In this document: positions 1 through 14,594 of the stretch, piece by piece
How positions within the stretch are numbered: position 1 is the first letter of the stretch
Layout of the letters: every line of letters starts with the position of its first letter
Assembly (NCBI GenBank): GCA_038496675.1
Contig: CM076659.1
Coordinates: forward strand, 9,125,269-9,189,268
DNA length: 64,000 bases
Direction of reading: 5' to 3'
Source of the DNA: Rachycentron canadum
Lineage: Eukaryota; Chordata; Actinopteri; Carangiformes; Rachycentridae
Program-made: the position numbers and the translations under genes
Notes under the pieces: generated by a model
The model's database searches: none
What the model saw: the letters and a program-made list of their open reading frames with translations, nothing else
Told to the model about the DNA's origin: nothing

Positions 1-570
1 TCAATGCATAAATGCGCCATTTCTTTTTGAGGAAGAAACGTGTTTTTCTAATGGCAAAATAAATGGACGGGAAAGAACAAGCAATCACAAATACTTTACA
101 CATATACACACTGGTCTGTGGATGACAGCAAAGGAAAAAAAATTACAATAAACTGTTGTATCAGGCAGAGATGGCGCCAGCCTTCAACTGCATCTCTATA
201 CCCACTAGGCAAGCTTTTAATGGCAGCAGGCCAGCCACTGCTAAGCCTCTTTAACTGTCCAATCCGTCGCATTTCTGAAAAACATAACCAAGGAGGGCCT
301 CAAGGGACAGGAGGGGGCCTGATCTGTTGTAGGCGCTGTGATCCCTTACAGGACCTCATAATCGACAGATACTGCAGGGGAGGATCAGAGGGCACCGAAC
401 ACGCTGTGCTTCCCCGAGCAGATCATGTGATAATGTCGCCAAAACCGCAGGGCACGAAATAATCAGGGACGAGGCAAGAACTGATGAGGAATATTACTCA
501 AATGTCACAGTGCTGGCACAAAATCATTTCACTGTAGAAAAAGCCTGAGAGGATCATGGAGACGCTGATC

Positions 571-629
571 ACTGGAGATATATAATATATATATATTCAA
601 CACACACACACACACACACATATATATAT
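571..629. repeat. (TA)n(CA)n(TA)n microsatellite
   Basis: Compound dinucleotide array in the lrrc1 intron following the last visible exon. The stretch 1-570 holds no recognisable lrrc1 exon. Confidence 0.85.
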
Positions 630-705
630 TGTCATTCGCCTCAGTCAAGTATATCTGAACCTAACACAGATAATTCACTCCACTTGATAAAAAATAAAAC
701 ATTAC

Positions 706-3700
706 CTTTATTGTCTGGTTCAGATGGCTGTTGAGGCAGCAGCACGCAGGTAAGCACCTTCTCGCCTGAGTCAGGGTCCTCGTCGGTCTGAAAGGTGAGG
801 AGGGGCTGCGACTGGTTTTCTGACAACCATAAGGCTTTTAATCGTAGTGTGGTCAGTGAGAGCGGCAAGTGGGTCAGCCTGAGGACATACAGGAAATAAA
901 TGATTTACTGGCTCATGCCATATAGGATATCAAGAAACCACAAAATACCTCCAGGTTCTTATTTTTGCAACACTGCTGAGTTTACATTAAGGATTAGTGC
1001 TTAGGGTGAGGAACTTTGCAGTTGCTTTGACTATGTGCAGGGAGAGAGACACTCCCCAGACACAGAGGGCAACATGTTTGAGTGTGTGACTCAATCAGCA
1101 GACATTATTGCAGCTTTCACTGAAGACAAAGCTTGGAACAAAACAGGTAGAGGCAGAGAGCCTGAGTCTAAACAAACTCTGACTGGCAGTGAGTCAGTAA
1201 TATATTGTCAAAATATCAAGAAAATCTTCAGGGATCAGAGTAGAAACCAGGTATTTATTTCAGGTTTGTATTTGCTTTTTTTTTAATTCATATCACCATA
1301 TCAGAAATCTTTAAATTACTTGAGCAGAGTGTCCTTTTATTGAGTTAGTATAAAAAGCTACAGTCTCCACCTTGGTGCACATACCTATTTCCAGAGACAT
1401 CGAAAACATGTAGTTCAGTGGCTTGAGACAGCTCTGATGGTATCCTCGTCAGTCTGTTCTCTCGTACGCAGAAGACATTCAGACCAGCGCAGCCCCCGAT
1501 CTGGGTAATAGAGGAGACATTATGATTAGACTGCATGTCAGTCACAGTAACAGGTATCCCTTGAAGCATAAGAACATAGTACAAACACACACAAAGATGT
1601 TTCCAAAGGCCTTTTTCCTTTCCTGGTCTGGACATGGAGAATAATGTAACATTAGTACATGTGTGTATAAACCAGACATTTTAACACTGCCAGGACAAAA
1701 GTAAAGTAGCAGTAAATCTGTTGGCAGTATTTGGGCACTTTGTCCCGCAATTGGTGATCTCGATAGCAGATTAGTTAAAAGTCAATGGGATGTGGCACAG
1801 GGACCTAAAATTAGGAACAATTAGGCCTAGTGGCCAGACAAAGCAGAGACTTGATGGGCCAGCTGAACTGCAATTGTAATCTATTAATCTGCTCAGACAG
1901 AGACCTTCAGCAGCAGGATACCAATACTGTTCCAGAGATTCATCATGTTAAAAGGAGCAGGCTAAGCTCATCATATGGTAAGTGCTTTATGTGTCCGCAA
2001 GAGAGAATAGACCACAGTAAATGAAGCAGAAGGAACAAACAAAAAGGTTGAACAATTTAGATACATGATTCCATGTAAGCACATACAAAAATTAAGCCAG
2101 GGAAAATGTGTTAGGAGCAACTAATCAACAGTCAATGGAATCCATAAAACTGGGCCAATGGTCAAGTAGCTCAGCAAAGCAAAAATCAATACTTGGGAAA
2201 TGGTCACACTGTGATTGTTACAGATGTCATGCAATGCTGGTTTGAGAAAACAGTGACACCATCGATTTATTATGTAGGTCAAGTGTGTTGAACTGTTATT
2301 TTTCTCCAAACACTGAAGTCTTTGCATCATTATGACACAGGACCATTGTACAAGGTCTACAGACGCCTTTCAGATGAAGCTTTCAACCAGGCGTGCCTTC
2401 ACTTACAGACAAGAGGTTAGAAAAGAATGTCACATACAAACACAATGGAGACTCTCAGACAGAGCTGAGCGAAGCAAGAGGACTGAGCAGTACAAGTGAA
2501 ATGAGAAAGCAAAACAAGAAGGAACATTGTTGATGCAAAACGTGAATGAACTTTTGATTAATTAGTTAATAGTTTAATAATACAAGCCAAGGAAAATCTC
2601 AATCTCACTCAAACAAGTCTCTAACAGTATTTCATCGGTATACTCAAAACATAAAAACAGACAACTGGAAGAAAGAATAAAGAGTCATAACTGAAGTTCC
2701 TGTCTAACCTGCACCAGCTGCTGATAAGAAAAATAACAACAGAAGCAGTTTAGACCTATAGATGAAGAAAATGTGACCTACAGATAAAGAAAGTTAAGTT
2801 TTACTCTGTTTACTGGCGTTTATGTCATCTCTTATTTCTCCTTCTGGCTTCTTTGGTGAGGAAAGAAAAGGTACCAGTCTGGGTTGACTAATTTCTGTTT
2901 GGTGCTAAATATTTCAAATATAAACTTGAGTTGTCCTTTATCAGTTGCCTCTCACTTTCTATTGAACCGCTGTTGGTGGAAAAGCTTACCTCCTTGGGTA
3001 ACGACACTAGCTGGTTTCTGTCACAGTTGAAGTTGGAAAGCCGTTTCAATTTCCCAATACTCCTCGGCAAACTCTGTGACGATAAGTTAATCAAGACAAT
3101 TACAAAGATCATCATTAGTATTTCATTTGTCATTTCATTTTTTCATTTTATCCATTAAATGAGAATAATTCCACATGTCGTCAGTATAGTGCACTGCTCT
3201 CATGCACAGAAAAAAAAGGTGATGTGACAGATAAACACAGATGGGTCAGAGCAGCAGCGCATGCATCACCTCAATGTGGTTTTCAGACCTGTCTCACTCA
3301 CTGTGTCGTCACTCTACAACAACTTTGCCTGTAGCAATTTTCCAGTGGGTTAGCATGAACTAGTCAAGACCAAACCTTGTAAAATAAGGGAAGATCTAGA
3401 AGGTAAGAAGCTACTAACCCCATAGTGTTATTCTAATTACAAAATATTCTTTTTAATAAACATTAGTACAGTTGCAAACAAACCTGTAGCTGGTTCTCTG
3501 TGAGCACAAGTTCAGTAAGACTTTCACAGTTGCCAATGCTCTCGGGAAGGTAAGTAAGTTTATTCTGATCAGCTTTCAATATAGAAAGTTTCCATAGCTT
3601 TCCTGCAGAGAAAGAAAAACAACACCGTATAGCTTGTTAAGATATTAATTATCAGGCAGGTGAGGCACTTGCTGTAACATTACATTACTGTACATTAATT

Positions 3701-6700
3701 TGGTCTAACATCACTTACCATAAGTGCATTAAAACCACAGAAGCAAGAGCTAGACATCTAAACCTGAGTGCATCTCTTTTAAATAAATCACTAATAGCAG
3801 TGCCGTGGCACAAGCACTTAGAGACTTGGTATTGTCACTTTAAATGCCAACACCAATGCAAATCAGTTCACCGCATACAGCACATGATGCATCTGTTTGA
3901 AATATGTCAACAGACCATTTTAAATTCATTAATTTATTTCATTAAATGATTTCTTAGATAGGACTGTCAGAACATACTCAGTACTAGTTTGTCAAGCTAG
4001 CACAACATACTAATTAAGAGCTAGGAGAATTCAGGTGCTTACCAATGCTTTCAGGCAAAGCATCAATGTGGTTCTGAGACACCAGCAGGTCAGTTAGTGA
4101 CAGCAGGCCACCCAACTCCTCAGGGAGGTGCCCCAGTTTGTTCTCCGACACATCCAGACACAAAAGGCTTTTCATGCTGCCCATTTCCTGAGGTTTAAAG
4201 CACAGGCTTTTGGTAAGCAAACATCTAAGTAGCAATAATATGGGAGCAAACACAATCTTGAAAAACGGAGCAGAACAAGCTGTCTATGCATTTGCCACAG
4301 ACATATCCAGCCATACTGATAATGATAATATGAGTTTAAACAGAAATAATAAAAGGAATCACTTCACCTCTTGTTCTAATTTTATTTTCTAAATGTGTTT
4401 GAACACTTGTGTTTAAGGTTCATTGTTCAAAGCTCTTTATGCACCAATGCGCAATGCTATAAAATTATTTATATGAAACTGTGGTACTATAATGAAGAGA
4501 GAGACAATAACAGAATCTAAAAGACAATACATGAATTTGCATGCACAGCTTACTGCAGGTATGTCAGCCAACTGGTTTCCATCCAGCCACAAGTCCTTTA
4601 AGCGGACAAGACAGCCTATTGACTCCGGCTATGTGGGAGGAAGAAATGTGGCGTTTGAAAGAGAGAGACAGGAAAACGGAACAGACAACAAAAGAGGACA
4701 AAACAGAGAAAAATACAACATTAATGATTTGATTCTGACAATGTGCCTTTTTTCTTTGATTCAAATTCATGATGTGTACACACAGCGGCGTGCAGAAGCA
4801 CTGACAATTAGTTGAAATGACTGAAAATAAAAATTCTCCCATGTACTTATTTTTGTTTTTTTTGATAACAGTATTGGAAACAGTGCAATTTTGGAAATGT
4901 ACCAAATATTAATTAGCACATCTGAGAGCAGAGACAACATCTAACAATACATCTAACTGAGTTCCATGTACAAACATCTGAGGAATAAACTAGAGAGAAA
5001 AGAAAACACATATAGAGCCATTTCTTTGCGGTTTGACTTTGCTTGATCTGTCAGTAAATCATTCACCATCGGAGTTAGACCGCTCACAAAAGATTACAAC
5101 TTAAAACCAGAGCTCAACACAGATGGTCATCCTCCCATCTGCGTGATAAGAGGTGAAAGCTGTTCTCGAGGGACGCTAATCTACTTGGACATGACAAGAA
5201 CAAGGAAATGGGAAAAGTTTCATTCTGCTCATTTTGTGTGCAGCTATGTGGCATTCTTCTGAGTAAACGAGCTCAGCACCCAGAAAAAGAAACACTTACC
5301 AGACTGTACAGTTCATTATTTCCTAGGTCGAGCTCTTCAAGCCTATGAAGCAAAGATAGTGACCTGTGGATGACAGACGCAAGGGAAGGTCAAAAGAAAA
5401 TAAAGTCAAAAAGGTTTGCAGCATGCTCTATAACATATTAACCTTAAAGTAAAGTTGCATAAATACATATCCATATATATCGTGCAGCTGGTTAAATACT
5501 TACTCTGGGAGGAATGTGAGCAGATTTTCTCTGAGTTCTAGTGATACCAAATTGGAAAGGCTGTAATGACAGGAGAAACGAAAGATTATTATATGCTTCT
5601 GAAAAATGCCAAGAAACATGAACTGTAGTCTCTACAGAACATCTACTCATATCTCCACAGCACAAATACATATTATATATGATGCTCTTGGCTGTTTCCA
5701 AAAAAAAAAAAAAGTTAGTTAGTGTGAGCTAAAAAAAAAAATTGCAGTAAAACATCATCTCCCTGCCATCAGATATTTGAGAACAGGAAGTATTTGAGAG
5801 GTGTGTCAGTTTTATCATGGTCCTATAATTGCAGCAGCATAAACAAGGTCTGCATACCATAAATGAAGAGCAAAATGTCTAAACAGCTATCAAGGAGCAA
5901 AGTACAGTACAGTGCTGCTCATGTATGTCTCCGTGCAGCACATGTACCCAATAATGGTGGCTTTTGTGACAACAGCCAACTAGAACAGGGCAAAGTCCAC
6001 CTTGTTGACCAGTACCAAGACTAAATAATTCAGCCTTGGTGTGGGATTAGAGATGGACCAAGAAGTAAACATTTTTTCAACATTTCCCTCATCTAAAAAC
6101 CAAACACAGTCAATTTGGCAAGGTCTATCACCATCAACATGCCAATGAATTGTTTCTAAAGCCTTTACAAAGGCAGTTTCCATACTTTTTTTAGTAGGTA
6201 TATTTAAACTGGCTGTTAATTTAATCTACATAAAATCTCTCTTGAAGACCCGGCTGATCCTCAATTTTGACAACATGCAATGCAACTGCTACTTTTCCTT
6301 AATCTTGCCTGTTGCCAATGTTTTTCATTCACCATAGCACATCATCAAGCTGGAGATTAAAACACAGATAAAATCTTCTAGCAAACTACTCTGTCTGAAA
6401 TCTGGTTTTAGAGATCCGCTGGATGACGTAAACAACCACTTTACTGCATCAGTGTCTCAGGTTTCTGCGAACACTTTTTTTTGGCAGAAAACACCCCCAT
6501 CTCAGGAGATGAATGATGTCATTTAACCTCTTAAACATCTATCTTATCCATGTCTAAAAACCTTCCAGCATGTTGTTCCAACTGTGTTATGGTTTTCATT
6601 ACCTCCTTCCCTTGACAGAGCGCAGGCCTCAAGTCGCTGCTTTATGTAAGACAGATATGAGACATATGTGGGGCACATGCTGTACCATGAGGAAATGGGT

Positions 6701-9700
6701 GTGAAGAGATCTCTTGAACTTTAGGTGACTTGGTTGGTAGGATATGTCATACAAAATAATGTAAATCAGTCACACGGTTCTGACCCTATGTTCAGTTTGT
6801 AGCCGTTGCTATGGCAAATAACATGAACACTATGAGAAATAGCATTTATAGCCAACCAGGTAATCTACAAAGCAGATTTCTGAGGGGAAGGTTTTTTGTG
6901 TATGTAAGAACTGTGGTGCCAAGAGGAAAATGGTCAGAACCAAAGATTTCAATCTTCACTGAGTTTAGTTTTACTGCTTTATGTTTGGGCTAATGTGGTG
7001 CAGAACATTTTACAGCTGAGGAAATATGACGAACCTGAGAAAAGCTCAACACACAACACAGTATGGATCATAATCGAAAAAATATGGTGTCTGGTGAATT
7101 GCATAAAATCCAATTTAGGTCTATCATAAGGCCAAGTGCTGTATAACATCAGATCAACATGAGGTCTTAAAAGCCAATCTATTGTATAATTTCAAAGTCT
7201 ATAGTCCTGACCTATGGATACTATAAAGAGTCAGGCTATGTTCCACCATCCATGCATTATCTCCCAGAGGTTAAGCAATAATCCTTAATTTATGGCACCA
7301 CAGCAGGCAAGACAAATCTCTGTTTAGTTTGAATCCAACTGTTTCAGCAGTTATGTAATGGTTAAAATATGCCAAACAGACTACCACCACCAGTAATCAT
7401 TTAAAATATACTACTGCACAACATCACTGTATGTGAGAAAAACCACCTTTAAACAATATTTCTATTGACATTTGTTTTTTCTATCCTGATGTAAACAACC
7501 CATAAATCAAAACAGTGATATGTGTACAACAAAAAGAAAGAGTGATGAAGATTTGTGCCAGTGTCTGATGAAGATGTCATTTATGGAAATGAATAATAGT
7601 AGCTCGTGAGAAAGGCAGTCAAATATCAGGATATTATCAACATTTTAAAGTGCACAGTAATTTTATCCCTTTAAATCCATGTGTTTCGGTGTTTTAGTTC
7701 AGGTTCCCCTGAATTCAAAACTTCCACTAAATACATCCCCTGTGGCAATTTGACCTAAAAGCACATATTTCTGTTATTAAATCCAATTATAACTGAACTC
7801 AACAATAGAAGTAACCTCTTAGGAATAGGAATGTTGGCAGACATGAGTTATCACTACTCTGGATTATACAATATGTCATCTCCCAACAAGCCTTTTGCCT
7901 TTTATGACCAAGGCAATGAAGTCAACGAGCAGACACTGACTGATGTGTCTGTGAAGAGTAATGTGATTGGTATGTTTTCCCCTAATCCAGTGAGATAGAT
8001 GAGACTTTAGAAAAAAGGAAGATAATAGAAACAAAGTACTTTGAGTTTGTAAGTTTTAGTTGATAATGGAATTTATTGCATAAGGTTGTACAGAAGGAGC
8101 CATACTAAAAATCTGGAAACATTATAAATTCTTCAATTCCTATCCCTAAGAAGAGGATGCCATACCATATGTATATTTAGTTGTGTAGGAGACTTCTAAT
8201 CTCATCACGTTCGCTAGCTGAAAAAGATAAGTGTTTATCAAATTTCTTTCTTTCCTAACAAGATCAGAAAGAAGCAAAGTCTGAGACAAGGAAATATACA
8301 GAGAGACACATAAGATGTTATGTGGCACAAGTCTCTTGACATCATCATTACATTACATGCACTTAAGGCTATTAGTGCATTAAGATGCTCCAAAACAAGG
8401 GATTTGCAGTCTTGAAAACATCCTGATTTCTAAAGGTTACAGGCACCCTGAACACCATTTGTTTGCCGTTTGTTCCGAGTGACACAGATGTTTGTCATTC
8501 CAGGGTAAGATAAACATTTTCATTTTGCTTCCGAACATGAAATTGTATGTTTTACTGGCAAAGGTGAGATGTCAAAACAAACATGATGAAACAGTTCATA
8601 CACTTACTTTCCAATGTTGTCTGGTAGAACATGCAATGAGATATCATTGATGGAAAGGCATGTTAGATTCCGCAGATCTGGAAAGCTATCAGGTAACCTG
8701 CACAAACGAAACACAATGTCGCCACAATGTGAGACGCTGGCAGAAAAGAATGATTTAATTCAAATGTTTTCAATCTGTCAACCAGGTCTTCTGACATTAA
8801 CACAGATGAATACGTGCTAGCAGGAAGAGGATGCCTCTCATCAGATGACCATGGTCTCTGCTGAGAATGTAAGCAATGTTAAGCAAGGGTTTACCAGCAC
8901 TTTGGGCAAGGCAATAAAAGCCTCTACACTTTGATCTCCTAAAAAAGGCATAAATGCTTGTTCCAAACTTTCTTCATCAATTCTAAAATGGCAGTTCTTT
9001 TAATAAAGCAACTAATACAGATTACTATGTCATAGTTTTTCATATTTTACGTTACAGCCAATGTTTGTTTTTAAACACAAGATGAAAATCTTGGTAATAT
9101 TTTAAAATGACTATAAATAATGGGTATTTTCACATGTGTATTTCAGTAGTTGGAAGAACACAAATGGAGCCTTTAATATTCCCATCAAATTGTGATAACA
9201 AAACGCCATGACATTCCTGCTTTCCCACTAGACCTTTACTATGAAACTGTTAAAACAGGACTGATGAAGGAGAGGAAAATTAGGTTACTACTCTGGAAAA
9301 AGAGAGTTGTGTGTTTGTACAAGCCTGTGTGCTATTTAAAAGTATTGAACACCAATGCTTTGTAATACTATTCACTGTTGCCTCCTAAACTATGGACTAA
9401 AAAAAATGTGTGTTTTTTTCTCCTGCTGAGGTGCAAATTAAACTTAGTCTCACTCACACAATTAAAAGCAAACTATGCACAATCTGCAATCTGTCACATT
9501 CATAGCAGCAGGAATATAAGCAGGGGATCTTAAAAACACGCACGATGATGTATTTTCTATTCATTTGCAAAAATGCTGTTGTTATTCCAACCTTTTAATC
9601 TGGATAAAAAGGCCTGTTTATTAACATATGAGAGTAAATAAATGTGAAATGTATGGTTTTAGCAACGTTACAATCCTTGACCAATAAATATTTTAGAAGA

Positions 9701-12700
9701 GACCACAGTATTAAATATGGTTGATAATTTGTTTTCCTCTTGAAAAGTAAAACAGCATAATCTGTGTCACTACCTTGTTAATGGATTTCCACTGAAATCT
9801 GCCACTTGGAGGGCTTTGCAGTATGAAATGCTCTCTGGAATTTCAATAATATCTAAATAAGAGAAAAGACACACGTTACAACACTTCTTAATTAGTCTCA
9901 GCATTCAAAAACAAAATATATGACACAATTGGAAGTAGTGAAATAATGCATGTCAAGAGAACATGTCAAAGACAGTTGCTTTGAGTGCAACTGATAAAAA
10001 TCCTGCTAATAATAATGCAAAGTTGGCATTTTGTGGCAAATCTAATGAATCAATAGTTATTTAAGTACTTTAAGTACATCACAGTTTTCTCTTCTTACCA
10101 TTTCGAGAGACATCCAGTTCTACCAGCTGCATGAAGTTCGCTATTTCTGGTGGAAGTCTGTGGAGCTCGTTGTCACTCAGACCAAGTTTTCTTAGTTTCA
10201 CCAGCTGGAAAAATGGCTAAAAGGCAAAAAGCATATTCAGTAAAACGCTTTAGGAGTAAATCAAACCCAATGAATTATATACGACATATTTATTCAACTT
10301 GAAGGTGATTTAATGTTTGTTGACACAAATCAAGAGTTTAAATTATAATCGCATCTTTAGCAGTGGTTGATTTCTTTCTTGCAGCAGCATGCACCTTGTT
10401 AGCATTTTCAGAAATGAAAATGCGTTTTTCAATTATTCTGCCTGATTAGACATCTGCTCAGGTTGAACTTGGGTGGGGCTATGATGGGAATCACATGAGG
10501 TCACAGTGTAAGAAAGAAAGATAAAAGTACAAGTTGTCCCAGAACTAACTTTTATTTTTCTCAAGTAGTCTCAATGTAAACATGCAATACACCTGCGGAT
10601 TTGTCTGTAACCAAAATCAAGGAAGTCTGTGGTTCGAGGGATTCTTATAGGCTTAAAGATTTAGCATGAAATTATAACAGAGAGTATTATGAAGAGGACC
10701 AGTCTTAGTTCTATTACTGTTCCATCAGCTCACTTCTTGGCAATAAAGGCTTCTTTATTTTCTCATTATTCCTTTATTCCAAAAATACAAGAGGACTGCC
10801 TTCGACCCCTTTTTTTTTTACCTCTGGCATTATAACATTAGAGGATTCTTAATGAAAAACCCATTCAGTAGTCACAAACGTCTGAGAAACAGGAACCATT
10901 TCCCCTCTCTACCATCAATTCTATGCTCAAGTTCTTCTTAAATAATAGCAAACATCTTCTATTGAATTAACAGGCACCTTCTGCCTCCTGTTGCAGTGCC
11001 AAATCAACAGCCTGTACAGAATATATTTGAAATCAGGTTTTATGGTCTAAAAGTTGGTGTCAAAATTCTTCCACGGACCCTTCTCCTCTCTACTGTGCTT
11101 TAAAAATGCAATCAAACTCAAGAAGACAACTCAACAGGCAGTCTCTACTTAAAATGCAAGGATCCATATTTGTTTGTAAGTTTATGAGAGAGGACAGAAA
11201 GATCAACTTGGCACACTTATTTAAAAAGGCAAAAAGCAATTATCACAAGCAAATACTTGACGCCCATGACAAGAGCGGGCAGAGCCTTGCCTGTGTGGTT
11301 GCGAAGCGGGTATCTGACAATATTGCTACAGACGAGAGCAGAACAGAAAACCTGCCCCTCTGGCCCTTCTATTTTCTCTGCTGTTGCTTGTTGTGAGGCA
11401 GCCACGATGGGTCATAATAAAAAATATACTTTTCTAATTTATTATTCAGTCAATCAATCACTGAAGCTGACTGTTGAACACGCTCTTTTGATCTGTGTGC
11501 CCAATACACCGCAGGTTTCTACTTTTCCGTGAATACAAGCTACAGTTTTCTCACAACCGCCAGCTTGATAATACAAAGGTTTTGGGTTGCATATGAAAAC
11601 TATTAGGGGAACTCTTCATTCATTCAAAAGATAAAATGTTTCAGGCTGAAGGAAAAATGTCTTCATTTGTCAGAGGGAACTAGACTCCATGCTCAGGCGA
11701 AAGCAATGCTTTGTCTGGCTCACAACAAGACCGTGATGAATTGAAAACTTAACTGATCTGACAATATATTAAACTGTAATAAAGGCTCATCATCACCAAT
11801 CCAGCTAGTCAACAGACAACCCATACAGCTTATTATTGTAAAATTAGCTTCACTTTTTCAGGACACTACCATCTAGAATTATAAGCAGCAAATAATGAAA
11901 CTAACATTATTAGACTGAAGATAACCTGCACATCTGATATTTGCTAATGTCAGTCAGGTGTGAGGGCAATCTGTAAAATGTGTTTGCTTTTTTTTTTTTT
12001 TTAAACTCATGATCAGGTTGCATTTTAACAATGTGTGCACAACAAACAAGGCCCAAGAGTCCAAGAGTCAAACTCCACCCATTTACAAAATGCACGTCAT
12101 TCCAAGGTCTTAAGAAAGAAAACAGTCCCTAATCCATCATTTCATCAAGCAAACAAACCTGTACTGTGACAGGAAACGGCTGTTTGTCGAGGGTTTTCAC
12201 ATCCTAACCACCTACATTTCACTTTCACATTTCACTAACTTATACAAAACATTATGAGTGCAGTGTCTGCCTGCTAAGTCATTCTTCCAATTACAAGTCC
12301 TCAACGCAGAGATATATCTCTTTCTTGATGATATTATCAAGGGAGTCATCACTAGTGCAGACATGTTCATTTCCAGGAAACTAACCTGAAGTGTGACAGA
12401 TCAGGAAAATATTTCCAGTTCAGTTTAAAGCTTAAAAATACTGACATGTTTACCACTTTCAGACTTCCTCCCTGGGATCTGCCTCTCCTTTATGACACCG
12501 TGATCATGGTCAGAAGCAAACACAGATACTGTGTTTTTCAGTATCAAGGACTCAAGAGGAATCAAATTCCATTTAATTCAAATGTTTTCATCTGGTTTTC
12601 TGATTCTCATCATAGCAATATAGACAATCAGAGAAGTAACAAAGTCCAATACGGTATTTCTTTTATTGCGAATATGTGGCAAGTTTTGTGATTCTTGTAT

Positions 12701-14555
12701 TGACTTACTGACAGAAAGCCTGTTCTTCCTGTTAGTGTCATTCAGCACCACGCCCCCAACAGTCACCCATGTGTGACACACAAGGACCAAAACAGGCTGA
12801 GTCAAGCATAGATTTACCGTATTCTCAACCTGTGTCAATGTTTGAACCTTCAGTTTCACCCTAAGCACTGACAGTTCTGAAAAGTGACAACATGCATTAT
12901 TGCATTATTGGAAGTTGTCACCAGACATGAAGCTGAATTTCAGAAGCAAATAGTCTGATCAAACCCAAAAGTTACAAAATCAGCATTAAGCAGTTGAATT
13001 TATTTAAGTAAATGAGTATAACGTAAAGTTAACCTCATGTCAATTACATTTGCCAGGCCCTAACTCTATATTAGTAGTATCAGTATAGTCTAGGTTTAAA
13101 ATCATTTAAACCACAACCACATCCCAGACACTCAACAACTGCACTAACCTTTATGATAGTTCTTTGTTTGCAAGGACATCCTCTTGTCAATCAGAGTTCA
13201 AAGTTTCCACGTCAGTTCACTAACCTGCTTCCTGTGCAGGGATTTGTCACCAGACTTTACCACTTCAAACATGTCACAAACTCTGCAGCTTCCTGTCTCA
13301 GACCGGATATCGTTTCCTCTCACCCTCACTGCCATCATCACTGCATGCGTCAGCTTTTTCCCCAGACCATAACTCGTTATACTTGACTTGCGTTTTTAAA
13401 ATGACTGCTTTGACCATTTGCTTGATGAACTCACAATAGCCTTATTATCAATTAATCTTCTCTACAAAATATCATCCACCACCGGAGATTCAGATTGCAT
13501 GTTTTATCCAACTAAACCCTGAATGCATTTAGATCATTTTAATGAGCATTTGGCCTTTCAACTGTAATTGTCTGACAGTTTTACCGATTAATTATTTCCA
13601 GTTCCAACTAACTCACTTAGGCAGAAGTATATACACCACAGAAGAGCTGTTTTCAGTAAAACAGCTTCAAAAAAAAAAAAAAATCATTTAAAAAAAGGTC
13701 TGTTGCAGGAGAAAGGCCACCGACACCTCTCTGTCTTACAGTTTCACTGGAGCTGGGGACACTGGAAACTCCATTCATTTTTAAACTGGATGAACAGGTA
13801 AACACATTTGAAGAGTCAGCTAGTCCTATTTCTAATTTTCCCTGCTGGATAGTTTCTTAGTTTGACTGCTGTTTACAAATCACCCTGACAGTATGTATCA
13901 TGAAGGCCAGTTGCTTTAGAATCTTAAATAAACAAAGAGATGCAATTTACTGTTTGTTAATTCAGTCCACGGCCTTTTGCACGAACAGCACATAAAGCAA
14001 AAAATAAATGGGACCTGGCCATTAACCCTATTCATACAAACCTACACCTACACATGACTTGGTCAGCAGATTTTTCTTTGTAAAACTATTGAAACTATCT
14101 GCTCAAGTTCAACTTGCCTCATCTTGTTACTTTAAAAACACACCTTCATCTTGCTGTTTAGGCTGTCCTGTGCATGTTTTTATCTGCCTGCTGGTTAGAA
14201 TGATTGACTTGAAATATGTTCCTGCGTCTAAGCTTTTGTTACATCATTGTCAGTATAATAATAAAGTTAAGTGGTCAGCGGGTTTTTTTTTTTTTTTTTT
14301 TTTCCCAGTTAGCCACCTCCAAGGCAAATGTGATGAGGCCACACAGCAAGCACTGAAGTGGACTGATACAAAAGTTTATCCAGTGGGATGTTTCTTGGGT
14401 TCACTCAGCAAGCATTGATGACATTAGTTACATGCCAAAGAACACAATACACAGTTTCTCTTGTCGGCATGCAAATAATCCACCCTTCTACCCTCTCAAC
14501 ATACTTATATTGCCAAATATTTCCCAACTGGATATAGAGATTGCTAAATTGTCAG

Positions 14556-14594
<39 letters not shown>

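Noticed and set aside
118..462. 114-codon plus-strand ORF at the left edge, and a search for the next lrrc1 exon there
   Set aside because: The ORF has no family resemblance. A short minus-strand acceptor/donor pair near 350-390 encodes nothing like the LRRC1 tail.
10620..10650. GGTTCGAGG as a tRNA B-box
   Set aside because: No A-box at proper distance and no cloverleaf can be drawn.
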